A stretch of DNA of 64,000 bases from JAFGCL01 sp964423835 (lineage in GTDB: Bacteria > Chloroflexota > Dehalococcoidia > UBA2247 > RBG-13-53-26). Positions 25,492 through 34,960 of this stretch are shown here, piece after piece. Under the pieces are notes generated by a model, which ran no database searches, was not told the origin of the DNA, and saw only the letters and a list, made by a program, of their open reading frames with translations. Made by a program: the position numbers and the translations under genes. Numbering within the stretch: position 1 is the stretch's first letter; every line of letters starts with the position of its first letter. The DNA lies in the NCBI GenBank assembly GCA_964423835.1, contig CAYRGJ010000008.1, positions 48,514 through 112,513 on the forward strand, given 5' to 3'.

Positions 25492-28400
25492 TCAGGATTT
25501 CGGGGGGCGGCGGAATGGCAGGCGCCGGCGGACCCAGACCGGTACCGGGCTGAGCCGGCCCGGTGCTCCCTGGGGCGTGGTTTCGGGCTGGGCCTCTTCC
25601 CCGGCGGACCGGGCGCGGAGGTCCGGCACCCAGGAGAGCCAGGACGGCCACCACCAGAACCACTTGCCGAAAAGCTTCATGCTGGCCGGGGACATCACCA
25701 GGGTGATGAGCGTGGCGTCGATCAGGATGGACGCGGAGAGGCCGAAGCCCAGCTCCGCCACGATGACGATCCCGGAGATGGAGAAGGCGAAGAACACCAC
25801 CAGCATCACGGCGGCGGCCCCCAGGATCACCAGGCCGGCGCGGCGGAAGGCGTAGATGATGGCCTCGCTCATGTTTCCCGTCTGGTCGAAGCGCTCGCGG
25901 TTGCGGCTCAGCATGAAGACAAAGTAGTCCATGGAGATGCCGAAGATGCCGCAGAGCAGGAAGATGGGGACGTAGGCGTCGATGCCGGCGATCTGCTTGT
26001 AGAGCCCGAACCCGTTCCCGTCCTGGAAGACGAAGACCACCAGCCCGTAGGCGGCGTACACCGAGAGCATGTTGAAGATGGTGCAGACCACCGCGAACAG
26101 GATGGAGCGGAAGGCCACCATCATCAGCAGGAGGCTCAGCCCCAGGACGAAGATCATCACCGGGGTGGTGTAGCTTTCGGTTATGGACACGAAGTCGTTG
26201 TTGAAGGCGCCGTAGCCGGTCACCCGGGCGCTGCCGCCGGCTGCGGTGAAGCTGTCGCCGATGAGGTCCTGGCGCAGCTGCTTGACCTTGGCGGAGGCCT
26301 CGGCGGTGAAGGGGTCCATGTTCAGGAAGACCCTCTTCCAGGCCACGTCCCCGGCCTCGTTCACTGCCAGCGGCACGGCGGTGACGAACCCGCCGTCCTC
26401 GTCCATCCGGCGGATCAGGGCCTCGGTCTCGGCTTTCACCCCGGGCTGGTCATAGCCTTCGATGGCGATGTCCAGCGGGGCCACCAGCATGTTGGGGTAG
26501 CCGGCGTCCATCATGGCATCGTAGCCGCTGCGGGATATGCAGGTTGGAGGCAGGGTATCCACGTAGGAGTAGCCCAGCCTCATGTGCAGCATGGGAGAGA
26601 TGCAGACTATCAGAATGCCGGCGCACAGCAGCAGGCTGACGATGGCCAGCTTCATGGCGGGGCGGGTCACCCAGTGCCAGAAGCCGCGCTTCTCGGCCGT
26701 TTCGGGCGTCTCCAGATCGGTTATGCGTTTCTGCCAGGGCAGCCGGCCGAAGTCGAAGCCATCGCCTATCACGCTCAGGATGGCCGGCAGCAGGGTAATT
26801 GAGGCGGGAGCGATAACGGCCACCACGATGATGGCCCCCAGGGCGAGGCTCTTGTGCATGTTGCAGGGCATCATGAAGATGCCGATCAGCGCTACCACCA
26901 CGATCAGCCCGGCGTAGAAGATGGCCCGCCCCGCGGTGGCGCCCGACTTGGCGATGGCCTCGATCTTGTCGCGGCCCCTCTGGCGTTCTTCCCGGTAGCG
27001 GTAGGCGACGAAGAGGGCATGGTCGATGCCCAGCGCCAATCCCAGCATGGCCACTATGTTCTGGATGGCGAAGTTAAGGGGCATCCAGATGCCTACCACC
27101 GCGGCGATGCCCAGGGCCACCACGATGGATACCAGCGCCAGCACTACAGGCAGCATGGCGGCACCCAGGGTGCCGAAGACAACCAGCAGTACGATGAGGG
27201 CAATGGGTACGGCCACCATCATGGACTTCATCAGGTCCCTCAGGGCCACGTCCTGCATGTCCCGGCTGACATTGGAGGCGCCGACCATTCGCACCCGGAA
27301 GCCTTCCTCAAAGGAATCGGCGCCGAGCCCGATGCCGCTGCCGGTCAGGACGTAGCCCCGGAGCTCGAGGATGTGGGAGGCCGCCTCGTCAGCGTCCTCG
27401 GACATGCTTATGGCAAAAAGGGCGGTGCGCCGGTCGGTGGAGACCAAACCGGCGGCCTGGGCGGCGCCGGACTGGGCGTCGGCGGCTCCGGCCATGGCGG
27501 TGGGCAACTGGCCGGCGAGCTGGCTGCGCATGTCCGACAGCCCCGCGGCCACTGTGCCTGTCTGGTCGGAGCACTGGGTCTGCAACTGAGTCAGCCCGGC
27601 GGCGGTGACGGCCAGGTTATCGGCGCACTGCGTCCGGACCTGGGCCAGGCCTTCCTCGACCTGGTTGTACTGCAGGCTGAGCTGAGAAAGGCCGTCCCGG
27701 ACCTGGCCGATGTTGTCGCCGCACTGGTCCTGGACCTGGACCAGCCCGGCCGTAACCTGGCCGATGTTGCCGGAGCACTGGTCCTGGATCTGGTCCAGGC
27801 CGGCCTGGGCGGTGTCTCTCTGGTCCTCTATGTCGCCCCGTTGGGACAACAGAAGTTGGTAGAACCAGTAATCGTTAAGAAGGTTTCGCGCCAGGATCGA
27901 AAGCCCAGCCCCGTCTATCCCGGTGGGATCCAGTGCGTCGCGGGCCTGGATGAGCCCGGCCAGGAGGTCCGGCCGGGCGGACGTGCCAGCGTTGGCCTGC
28001 AGCCTGGCGATGGCGTCGTTCAGCCTGACGACGGTGGCTATCATCTCGTCTCGGCCCGCGGTCAGCTCCGCTGCTGTCGGCACCTCAGACTGTGAGTCAG
28101 GCAGACACAGCTCGGCGAACTCCAGCCCCTTCTGGGCGCAGTTCTTCAGCTCGTGGACGCCGGCCAGCTCCTCCAGGCCGCTGGCGCTCTCGCGGATACC
28201 GGAGATGAGGTCTGCCCTATCGGAGCGGCCCCAGATACCCCAGAGAGCGCTGGAGGTGCTGCTGGCCATGGCGCTCCAGGCGGTGCCATTGTCGTGGACG
28301 ATGAGACCATCGTTCCCCGTGGCGTAGACGTCGAAACTGCCGTTACCCCAGACCTCGAAGAGGCTGTTGGTGGTGCCGCTGTCCACCGGATTCCAGGCGC

Positions 28401-30785
28401 CGCCCGTGTAGTGGATGATGATGCCGCCGGCGCCCACCGCGAAGATGTCAGACGGGGATGCCGCCCAGACTCCGTACAGGGCGTTGGAGGTGCCGCTGGC
28501 CATAGTGGTCCAGACGGAGCCATCGAAATGCAGGACAGCGCCGCCCGCGCCCACTGCGGTCACGTCCGCGGAAGACGTGCCGCGGATGGAGTAGAGATCC
28601 GCTGTAGTGCCGCTGGCCAGGGCGCTCCAGGCGGAGCCGTCGTAGTGCCGGATGGCGCCCGCGGCGCCCACGGCGAACACGCTGTCCGAGGAGGCGCCCC
28701 AGATGCTGTACAGGTGGCTGGTGGAGCCGCCAGCCATGGCGCTCCAGGCGGAGCCGTCGAAGTGCAGGATAGTGCCGTTGTCCGCGACGGCGAAGACGTC
28801 GTCGGACGAGCTGCCCCAGATGCCGTGCAGGTCGCTGGACGTGCCGCTGGCCATGGTGGTCCAGACGGAGCCATCGAAATGCAGGATAGCGCCGCCATCC
28901 CCGGCGGCGAAGACGTTGTCCGAGGAGGCGCCCCAGACGCTGTTGAGGGCGCTGGCGTCGACGCCGGCGATGGTGCTCCAGGCGACGCCGTCATAGTGGC
29001 AGATGGAGCCGTGGCCCACGGCGTAGATGTCGGATGTCCCCGGCCCCGTGGCCACCAGGGCGTCCGCCACGGCTCGCATCTCGGCCGGGGCGTTCCACAG
29101 TAGCGTGGTGGTGTTGTCGCGGACCTCGTCCGTCAGGTACTCGCCCGCGGCCATCGGCACCAGGGCGTCGTATGACTTGTTGAGCCCGTCCCTCAGCCAG
29201 TACAGGCCTGCCACCTCCTCCAGGCCGTTAGCGGCCTGGCGCAGCCCGGAGACCAGGGTATCCCGGGAAGCGGTGGCGGGCCCGGTGGCCGCCAGGTCCG
29301 CGGCGGCGGCGCGCAGCTCCGCGGCCGTGGCCATGAGCGTGGTGGCCGTGGTCCGGCACTGGTCCGTGGTGACCGTGACATTGTCGACGATGACCTGCAG
29401 GGCAATCTGCGTCTGGCCCAGGCCCGTCCGGAGCCAGTAGAGCCCGTGATACAGGCCAGCTACGTCCTCCAGTCCGCCGGCCGCCTGGCGCAGCCCATCG
29501 ATGAGGGTCGGCCTCTGCTCCACCGTGCCCGGCCCGGTGGCCACCAGCAGGTCCGCCGCGTTCCACAGCTCCGGAGCCAGGGCCTGAAGAAGCTGGATGG
29601 TGGCCTGGCGGGCCTCCGGGGCCAGCTCCTGCCCGGCGACCACTGGCTGCAGTGCCTCGCGGGTCTTGCTGAGGCCGTCTCTCAGCCAGTAGAGCCCGGC
29701 CACTTCCTCCAGGCCGTTGGCGGTATCACGCAGCCCGGCGATGAGGGTCGGCCTCTGGTCCGCCGTGCCCGGCCCGGTGGCCTCCAGCGCGGCGGCCGCC
29801 GCCCGCAGCTCCGGAGCGGTATCGCGCAGCATGGGGGCCGTGGTGCGGCAGGTCTCGGTGGAGATGGGATCATTATTGGCGATGGGTGTCAGGGCGTTGC
29901 TGGTGCGGCTGATGCCCTCTCTGAGCCAGTATAGCCCGGCCACCTCTTCCAGGCCATTGGCGGTGTCGCGCAGCCCGGCGATCAGCTTGGGCCTGGCCGA
30001 GGTGCCCGGCCCCGTGGCTTCGAGGTTGCCGGCGGCCGCGCGCAGCGGCGGCGACGTGGCCTGGAGATCGGCCACCGTGGCCCGCAGCACGGCTTCGGTC
30101 ACCGGTTGCCCGGCGGCTACCGGCGCCAGGGCGCTGTGCAGTCTCGTCAGGGCGTCCTTGAGAAGGAGTGTCCCGGCCAGCTCCTCGGACCCGGCGGCAG
30201 CCTGCAGTATCCCATCCAGGGCGGTGGCCCCGGTGCCGGTCAGCAGAACGCCGGTGAGATTGTCCGCCACCTCGTTGAGGTGGGCGGCCGAGGCCTGCAG
30301 CTCAGCGGCGGCCTGGGCCAGCTCGGCCGAGGGCGAGTCGTCGTCGAGGGCCAGCCCGATGGCGTCGACCATCCCCTGCAGTGCAGCGGGCACCTGTGAC
30401 AGGCCCCCACGGAGGGCGGGGTCGTAGTACTGGACGTCCTTGACCACGCCGGACTCCATCAGAGGCTGCAGTTTGGCGTACAGGCCGTCCACGTAGGCCC
30501 AGAACTGGGGATCATCGGCAGTGTAGGTGTCCGAAGTGATGACGGCGTTCTCCACCTTGTAGGCCGCCTGCGGGAAGCGCTCAATGAACAGCTCGTCGGC
30601 ACCTTCGACTCCGTGTCGGTGGTGAACTTGGTGACAGTGGTCATGTTCTTGCTGAAGACCGTCATGAAGAGGGCGCCGCCCAGGGCCAGGAGCATTGTCC
30701 AGGATAAGATGGCTACCCAGGGATGGCGGGCGCACCTGCGCGCCAGTCTCTCGAAGAAGCTGCCATTGCCGGTATTTGCTGCCAT
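25492..30785 (-). CDS. giant MMPL/RND-family transporter with tandem repeats and inserted beta-propeller (one-base frameshift near start)
   Basis: The true start is the ATG at 30785 (after AAGGAGGGGCT): M-A-A-N-T-G-N-G, a helix, then F-S-K-N-M-T-T-V-T-K-F-T-T-D-T-E-S-K as in the neighbour. At ~30600 the frame shifts; one missing base restores E-L-F-I-E-R-F-P and a 1764-residue protein. Order after that: ~75 residues homologous to the neighbour; about five ~80-residue repeats ending T-G-P-G-T (29035-30222); a 270-residue seven-repeat propeller (28225-29034); a Cys/Gln-rich heptad region (27440-27835); then two six-helix MMPL bundles separated by an extracytoplasmic domain, with G-I-D-H-A-L-F-V-A-Y-R-Y-R-E-E-R. 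It is probably a proton-driven lipid or hydrophobic-compound exporter with a very large outside portion. The frameshift may be real or a sequence error. Confidence 0.88.
27440..27835 (-). repeat. heptad/20-residue repeats inside giant MMPL protein
   Basis: Five to six degenerate copies of a 20-22 residue unit of the form A-G-L-x-Q-x-Q-D-Q-C-G-D-N-I-G-Q-V, resembling the x-x-x-L-x-x-G heptads seen in other large MMPL/YhgE-type proteins. Likely a long helical hairpin outside the membrane. Four units carry a cysteine at the same place. Confidence 0.7.
28225..29034 (-). repeat. seven-repeat beta-propeller encoded inside the MMPL gene
   Basis: Seven consecutive 36-40 residue repeats of the form S-D-D-V-F-A-V-G-x-x-G-x-I-L-H-F-D-G-S-x-W followed by T-x-M-A-S-G-T-S-x-x-L-x-x-I-W-G. 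The seven units match a seven-bladed propeller. Ser-Asp codons stand at both edges (29029-29034 and 28219-28224). Confidence 0.85.
29035..30222 (-). repeat. tandem ~80-residue repeats in giant MMPL protein
   Basis: About five consecutive units of 74-84 residues, each with L-I-A-G-L-R-D-T-A-N-G-L-E-E-V-A-G-L-Y-W-L near its start and L-E-A-T-G-P-G-T at its end. The neighbouring MMPL protein has this junction (E-A-T-G-P-G-T-S-D-R) only once, so the unit was amplified in this copy. Confidence 0.85.
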
Positions 30786-30867
30786 AGCCCCTCCTTGCGG
30801 ACAAACCGATGAAGCGGAGCCCGCAGGCAAGCGGGCCGTCCCGCCTGAAGGCGGCCATTGAGGTCAG

Positions 30868-30903
30868 CCGGCGGGATGCGGCCTGCAGGCCGCATCCCGC
30901 CGG
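30868..30903. repeat. 36-bp perfect palindrome with adjacent smaller hairpins
   Basis: Bases 30868-30885 are the exact complement of 30886-30903 with no spacer. Just to the left are two smaller stems: CCGCCT-GA-AGGCGG, and GCCCGC-AGGCAA-GCGGGC. The motif GCCCGCAGGC flanks the cluster on both sides. It lies between the divergent MMPL and pyrD genes, so it is not a simple terminator for either. The rest of the 313-base gap (30786-31098) holds no recognisable gene. Confidence 0.75.
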
Positions 30904-31098
30904 GCCCGCAGGCGCGGCCGGCTTGCCACTTCCTTCTAGCACAGGGTGTTTGCGTGTATGTCTCGTGGGACCTTTAGCCCATCACAAAAGCCTCACAGTC
31001 TGCGGGACAGGAAGCCCGGTACGGAGGGCCCGGCCCACTTGCAGCGCACGACCAAATGCCCCTACAATACGGGTCGGCGGTGGCCCGCCAAAGGAGGG

Positions 31099-32028
31099 AT
31101 GAACAAGGTGGACCTGGCGGTGCAGCTGGCCCCGCGCCATCCCCGGGGGCTGCGGCTGGCCAACCCGGTGATGACCGCTTCCGGCACCTTCGGTTACGGG
31201 ACGGAGTATGCCGACTTCGTGGATGCCCGGCGGCTGGGCGCCATCGTGTGCAAGGGGACCACGCTGGAGCCCCGGGAGGGCAATCCGCCTCCGAGGCTGG
31301 CCGAGACCCCGGCGGGGCTCCTCAATTCCATTGGCCTGCAGAACATCGGCGTCGAAGCCCTGGTCCGGGAGAAGGCGCCCCTCTGGGCGGCCTGGCGGAC
31401 GCCCGTCATCGTCAATATCGCCGGCGAGAGAGTAGACGACTACGGCCGGCTGGCGGCCCGCCTGGAGGGGGTGGCAGGCATCAGCGGCCTGGAGGTCAAC
31501 ATCGGGTGCCCCAACGTCAAGTCCGGGGGCATGGAGTTCGGCACCGATCCCAGGGCGGCGGCCTCGGTTACCGCGGCGGTGAGGAAGGCCACCTCCCTGC
31601 CCGTCATCGTCAAGCTGACCCCCAATGTCACCAGCATCGTGGAGATCGCCCTGGCCGCCACGGATGCCGGGGCCGATGCCCTGTGCGTGATCAACACCCT
31701 GCGGGGCATGGCCATAGACGTCTCCACCCGAAAGCCCCTCCTGGGCAGCATCTGCGGCGGCCTGTCGGGGCCGGCCGTCAAGCCGGTGGCGCTGCACATG
31801 GTGTACCAGGTGGCCGGCGCGGTGAAGGTGCCCGTCGTCGGCTGCGGCGGCATCGCCTCTGCCCCGGATGCCCTGGAGTTCATCATGGCCGGAGCCAGCG
31901 CAGTGGAGGTAGGCACGGCCCAGCTGGTCAACCCGCGCGCCCTGCTGGACGTCCTGGAGGGCATCGAGGACTTCATGAGGAGAGAGGGCGTCAAGGACAT
32001 CGCCGAGCTGGTGGGTGCCGCCCGGTAG
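31099..32028 (+). CDS. pyrD: dihydroorotate dehydrogenase, class 1
   Basis: 309 residues. Oxidises dihydroorotate to orotate using FMN in pyrimidine synthesis. Seen: L-x-N-P-V-M-T-A-S-G-T-F-G-Y-G, N-S-I-G-L-Q-N, E-V-N-I-G-C-P-N-V-K (catalytic Cys), G-G-L-S-G-P-A-V-K-P, and G-C-G-G-I-A-S-A-x-D-A. These suit a class 1B cytosolic enzyme, but its usual PyrK partner is not next to it. AAGGAGGG lies almost touching the ATG at 31099; the GTG at 31108 has better spacing and is an alternative start. The frame extends upstream without homology. Confidence 0.93.
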   Translation: MNKVDLAVQLAPRHPRGLRLANPVMTASGTFGYGTEYADFVDARRLGAIVCKGTTLEPREGNPPPRLAETPAGLLNSIGLQNIGVEALVREKAPLWAAWRTPVIVNIAGERVDDYGRLAARLEGVAGISGLEVNIGCPNVKSGGMEFGTDPRAAASVTAAVRKATSLPVIVKLTPNVTSIVEIALAATDAGADALCVINTLRGMAIDVSTRKPLLGSICGGLSGPAVKPVALHMVYQVAGAVKVPVVGCGGIASAPDALEFIMAGASAVEVGTAQLVNPRALLDVLEGIEDFMRREGVKDIAELVGAAR

Positions 32029-32080
32029 TAGCGCAGGCCGGCCTGGCTGGCGCTGGCCCGTTGCCACGGCCCGGGTTGGG

Positions 32081-32110
32081 TTACATAAAGACGAGACGAC
32101 TTGCTATAAT
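32081..32110 (+). promoter_or_regulatory. promoter for prfA-prmC
   Basis: TTACAT (32081-32086), 18-base spacer, and extended -10 TGC-TATAAT (TATAAT at 32105-32110). The prfA ATG is only 17 bases after the -10, so the leader is very short. Confidence 0.6.
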
Positions 32111-32127
32111 CTAATCTGGACATAGTC

Positions 32128-33195
32128 ATGGTGGACAGCTTTCTAGACAAACTGGAGGCCGTGGACCGGCGCTACGAGGAGCTGAATCAGCTCATGGCGT
32201 CCGGGTCCGGGCAGTGGCAGGCGCTTACCAAAGAGCAGGCCGGGATCGCCGCGGTGGTGGAGAAGTACCGGCAGTACAAGTCCGCGTTGAGAGAGCTGGC
32301 TGAAGCCGAGCAGCTGCTGCGGGAGAACCCGGACCCGGAGATGAAGGACCTGGCCCAGCAGGAAGTGGAAACGCTCAAGAAGCGGCGCGATGGGCTGGTG
32401 GAGGAGCTGAGGCTGGCCCTGCTGCCGCGGGACACCGCCAGCGAGAAGGACGCCATCGTGGAGATACGCGCCGGCACCGGCGGGGAGGAGGCGGCCCTCT
32501 TTGCCGGGGACCTCTTTCGCATGTATCAGCGCTATGCCCAGAACCACGGCTGGCGGACGGAGATAGTCGACAGCAATCAGAGCGAGCGGGGGGGCTTCAA
32601 GGAGATCATCTTCGAGGTGAAGGGCAAGAGCGCCTACGGCCGCCTGAAGCATGAGCGCGGCGTGCACCGGGTTCAGCGGGTGCCCGTGACCGAGGCCAGC
32701 GGCCGCATTCACACGTCCACGGCGACGGTGATCGTGATGCCGGAGGTGGAAGAGGTGGACCTCGATCTCCGGCCGGAGGACCTCAAGGTGGAGTTCTACC
32801 ACGCCAGCAGCGCCGGCGGCCAGAACGTCAACAAGGTGGCCACGGCGGTGCGCATTCTCCATGTTCCCACCGGGATCATGGCCAGCTGCCAGGACGAGCG
32901 GTTCCAGCTTCGCAACCGCCAGAAGGCCATGGCCGTCCTGCGGGCCCGTGTCAGAGACCACGAGGAGCGCAAGAAGCAGGAGGAGCTCTCGAAGGAACGG
33001 CGCTCACAGGTGGGCTCCGCCGAGCGGGCGGAGAAGATACGCACCTACAACTTCCCCCAGAACCGGATCACCGACCATCGCGTGGGGCTGACGCTGCACC
33101 GGCTGGCGCAGGTGCTGGAGGGGGACCTGGACGAGCTGATCGACGCCGTGGCGGCCGACGAGAGGGCCCGGCAGCTAGAGGAAGCCGTTGCGTGA
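32128..33195 (+). CDS. prfA: peptide chain release factor 1
   Basis: 355 residues. Recognises UAA/UAG stop codons and releases the finished peptide. Seen: the codon-recognition P-x-T motif (R-V-Q-R-V-P-V-T-E-A) that marks RF1 rather than RF2, the S-A-G-G-Q-N-V-N-K GGQ loop whose glutamine is methylated by PrmC, and the family ending R-T-Y-N-F-P-Q-N-R-I-T-D-H-R. Its stop overlaps the prmC start (GTGA), the standard prfA-prmC pairing. Confidence 0.97.
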   Translation: MVDSFLDKLEAVDRRYEELNQLMASGSGQWQALTKEQAGIAAVVEKYRQYKSALRELAEAEQLLRENPDPEMKDLAQQEVETLKKRRDGLVEELRLALLPRDTASEKDAIVEIRAGTGGEEAALFAGDLFRMYQRYAQNHGWRTEIVDSNQSERGGFKEIIFEVKGKSAYGRLKHERGVHRVQRVPVTEASGRIHTSTATVIVMPEVEEVDLDLRPEDLKVEFYHASSAGGQNVNKVATAVRILHVPTGIMASCQDERFQLRNRQKAMAVLRARVRDHEERKKQEELSKERRSQVGSAERAEKIRTYNFPQNRITDHRVGLTLHRLAQVLEGDLDELIDAVAADERARQLEEAVA

Positions 33196-34046
33196 CCCTC
33201 AGGGAAGCGCTGCGCCAGGCTGAGGCCAGGATCGCCTCCGGGGACATCCCCGATGCCCGCCTCGAGGCCGAGCTGCTGCTGATGCATTGCCTCTCCCTGG
33301 ACAGGGCCGAGCTCTACGCCCGCCTGGGAGAGCCCCTCTCCCCCGCGGCGGACGGCCGGCTCCGGGAGTTGGTCGAGAGGAGGCTCCGCCACGAGCCCTC
33401 GGCCTACATTCGAGGCCGGGCCTGGTTCTACGGCATGGAGCTCGAGGTAGATCCCCGGACGCTCATCCCCCGGCCCGAGACCGAGCTGCTGGTGGAAGCA
33501 GCGCTGGGCTTCCTGGAGGGGCGGTTGGCGGAGGGGCCACCGTGCACGGTGGCGGACGTGGGGACCGGGAGCGGCGCCATCGCCATTGCCCTGGCCCTGC
33601 ACCTGCCGCGGGCCCGCGTGTGGGCTACCGATATCTCACCGGCAGCGCTGGAGGTGGCCGGGGCCAACTGCGCCCGGCACGGCGTCCGGGACCGGGTGGA
33701 GCTATTACGTGGCGATCTGCTGGAGCCCCTGCCCGGGCCGGTGGACCTGGTGGTGGCCAATCTCCCGTACGTGGGCGAGGCCGACATCCCGCAACTGGCG
33801 CCCGAGGTCAGGGCCTTCGAGCCGCTGGTGGCGCTGGCCGGCGGGGCCGACGGCCTGGACCATGTGCGCCGGCTCCTGGTCCGGGTTAAGGACTATCTGC
33901 GGCCCCGGGGGGCGGTCATGCTGGAGATCGGCCTGGGGCAGGCAGAGGCAGCCGTGGCCGACGCCAGAAGGCATCTGCCAGGGGCAGCGGTGGACCTGCT
34001 CCGGGATTTCGCCGGCATCGAGCGGGTGCTGCGGATTGCGGCCTGA
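33192..34046 (+). CDS. prmC: release factor glutamine methyltransferase PrmC
   Basis: 284 residues. SAM-dependent methylation of the GGQ glutamine in release factors. Seen: the helical N-terminal domain; R-G-R-A-W-F-Y-G-M-E-L-E-V-D-P-R-T-L-I-P-R-P-E-T-E; SAM motif V-A-D-V-G-T-G-S-G-A-I-A-I-A; and the substrate-binding motif, here N-L-P-Y-V instead of the textbook N-P-P-Y. Four-base overlap with prfA; convergent with the next gene. Confidence 0.94.
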   Translation: MTLREALRQAEARIASGDIPDARLEAELLLMHCLSLDRAELYARLGEPLSPAADGRLRELVERRLRHEPSAYIRGRAWFYGMELEVDPRTLIPRPETELLVEAALGFLEGRLAEGPPCTVADVGTGSGAIAIALALHLPRARVWATDISPAALEVAGANCARHGVRDRVELLRGDLLEPLPGPVDLVVANLPYVGEADIPQLAPEVRAFEPLVALAGGADGLDHVRRLLVRVKDYLRPRGAVMLEIGLGQAEAAVADARRHLPGAAVDLLRDFAGIERVLRIAA

Positions 34047-34049
34047 GGC

Positions 34050-34949
34050 CTACTCCCAGAGGGCCATCAGGAACCGGGCCATGTTCCTGGCCTTCAGCAT
34101 GGCCTGATCGACGTTCATCAGGCCTTCCTCCGTGATGATGCGGGTGATCAGGCTGGCGGGGACCACCTCGAAGCCCTCCTCCAGCCACAGGTGGCGGCCG
34201 GCCAGCCGCAGGGCGCTGAACTTGGTGGTCTCGCACACTACGTAGAACGGCATGTGCCGGGCCCTGGCCGCCTCCGCGATCAGCATGGTGGGAGCGCCGT
34301 TGATCAGCGAGCCGTTGTCCAGGATGCTGTCCGCGCCCACCATGGCCTTTTTGGACTTGGCGGCCGAATCCGCGATGGCCTGGGCGTCGTCGGGCACCAC
34401 TTTGACCGGGATCTTCTCCGCTCTCATCCTCTCGGCCATGGCCTGACCGTAAGACCGGCCGTCGCCGGTGCGTGATTCCGCGACGTAGACGCCGAAGTCC
34501 TTGCCTGCCAGCCGGGCGGCCTTGAGGCTCTCCACGACGGTGGCGCTGTCGCTGCAGCTGATCAGGATGTCATCATCCTCCACCGCCTGGGACCCGTGCT
34601 CGACCAGCCGGTTGAGGGCCCCCCTGCGAGCCTTGACTATCTTCTCGCCATTGCGGATGGCGAAAGCCCGGAGGGAGTCCAGCCCGGCCTCAGCTTCGGG
34701 CCCGCGGGACGTTTCGTAGAACCATTGGGCCACCAGGTTGCCTATGGGGGCCATGGGCGGCTTGGCCTCGGCCAGCTCCCTGGCCACGGCCTTCATTTCG
34801 TTGAGGAAGTCGGCCGTGGTGCTGGCTCTGCTCTTCCCGGTGGCCAGGCGGAGTGCGCCGATGGCCCGGAGCGACAGCCAGCTCGCGCTGTGGTCCCGGT
34901 CCTGGCGGATCTCCTCCAGCATCTGGGCGACCTCCGGGTCAAAGGCCAC
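34050..34949 (-). CDS. eIF2B-alpha/ribose-1,5-bisphosphate isomerase family protein
   Basis: 299 residues. The helical N-terminal part is followed by the IF-2B Rossmann-like domain: I-S-C-S-D-S-A-T-V, V-Y-V-A-E-S-R-T-G-D-G-R, V-G-A-D-S-I-L-D-N-G-S-L-I-N, P-F-Y-V-V-C-E-T-T-K. Family members isomerise ribose-1,5-bisphosphate, methylthioribose-1-phosphate or similar sugar phosphates; the residues seen fit the ribose-1,5-bisphosphate isomerase group best, but the substrate is inference. It starts 11 bases after the MBL-fold gene, so the two are co-transcribed. No AMP phosphorylase or RuBisCO gene is in the window. Confidence 0.82.
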   Translation of the reverse strand: MAFDPEVAQMLEEIRQDRDHSASWLSLRAIGALRLATGKSRASTTADFLNEMKAVARELAEAKPPMAPIGNLVAQWFYETSRGPEAEAGLDSLRAFAIRNGEKIVKARRGALNRLVEHGSQAVEDDDILISCSDSATVVESLKAARLAGKDFGVYVAESRTGDGRSYGQAMAERMRAEKIPVKVVPDDAQAIADSAAKSKKAMVGADSILDNGSLINGAPTMLIAEAARARHMPFYVVCETTKFSALRLAGRHLWLEEGFEVVPASLITRIITEEGLMNVDQAMLKARNMARFLMALWE

Positions 34950-34960
34950 GGCTTTCCTCC

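Noticed and set aside
30786..30942. Upstream extension of the giant MMPL frame to 30942
   Set aside because: This reading skips the true N-terminal helix, which is in another frame starting at 30785; the extension has no homology and overlaps the palindrome.
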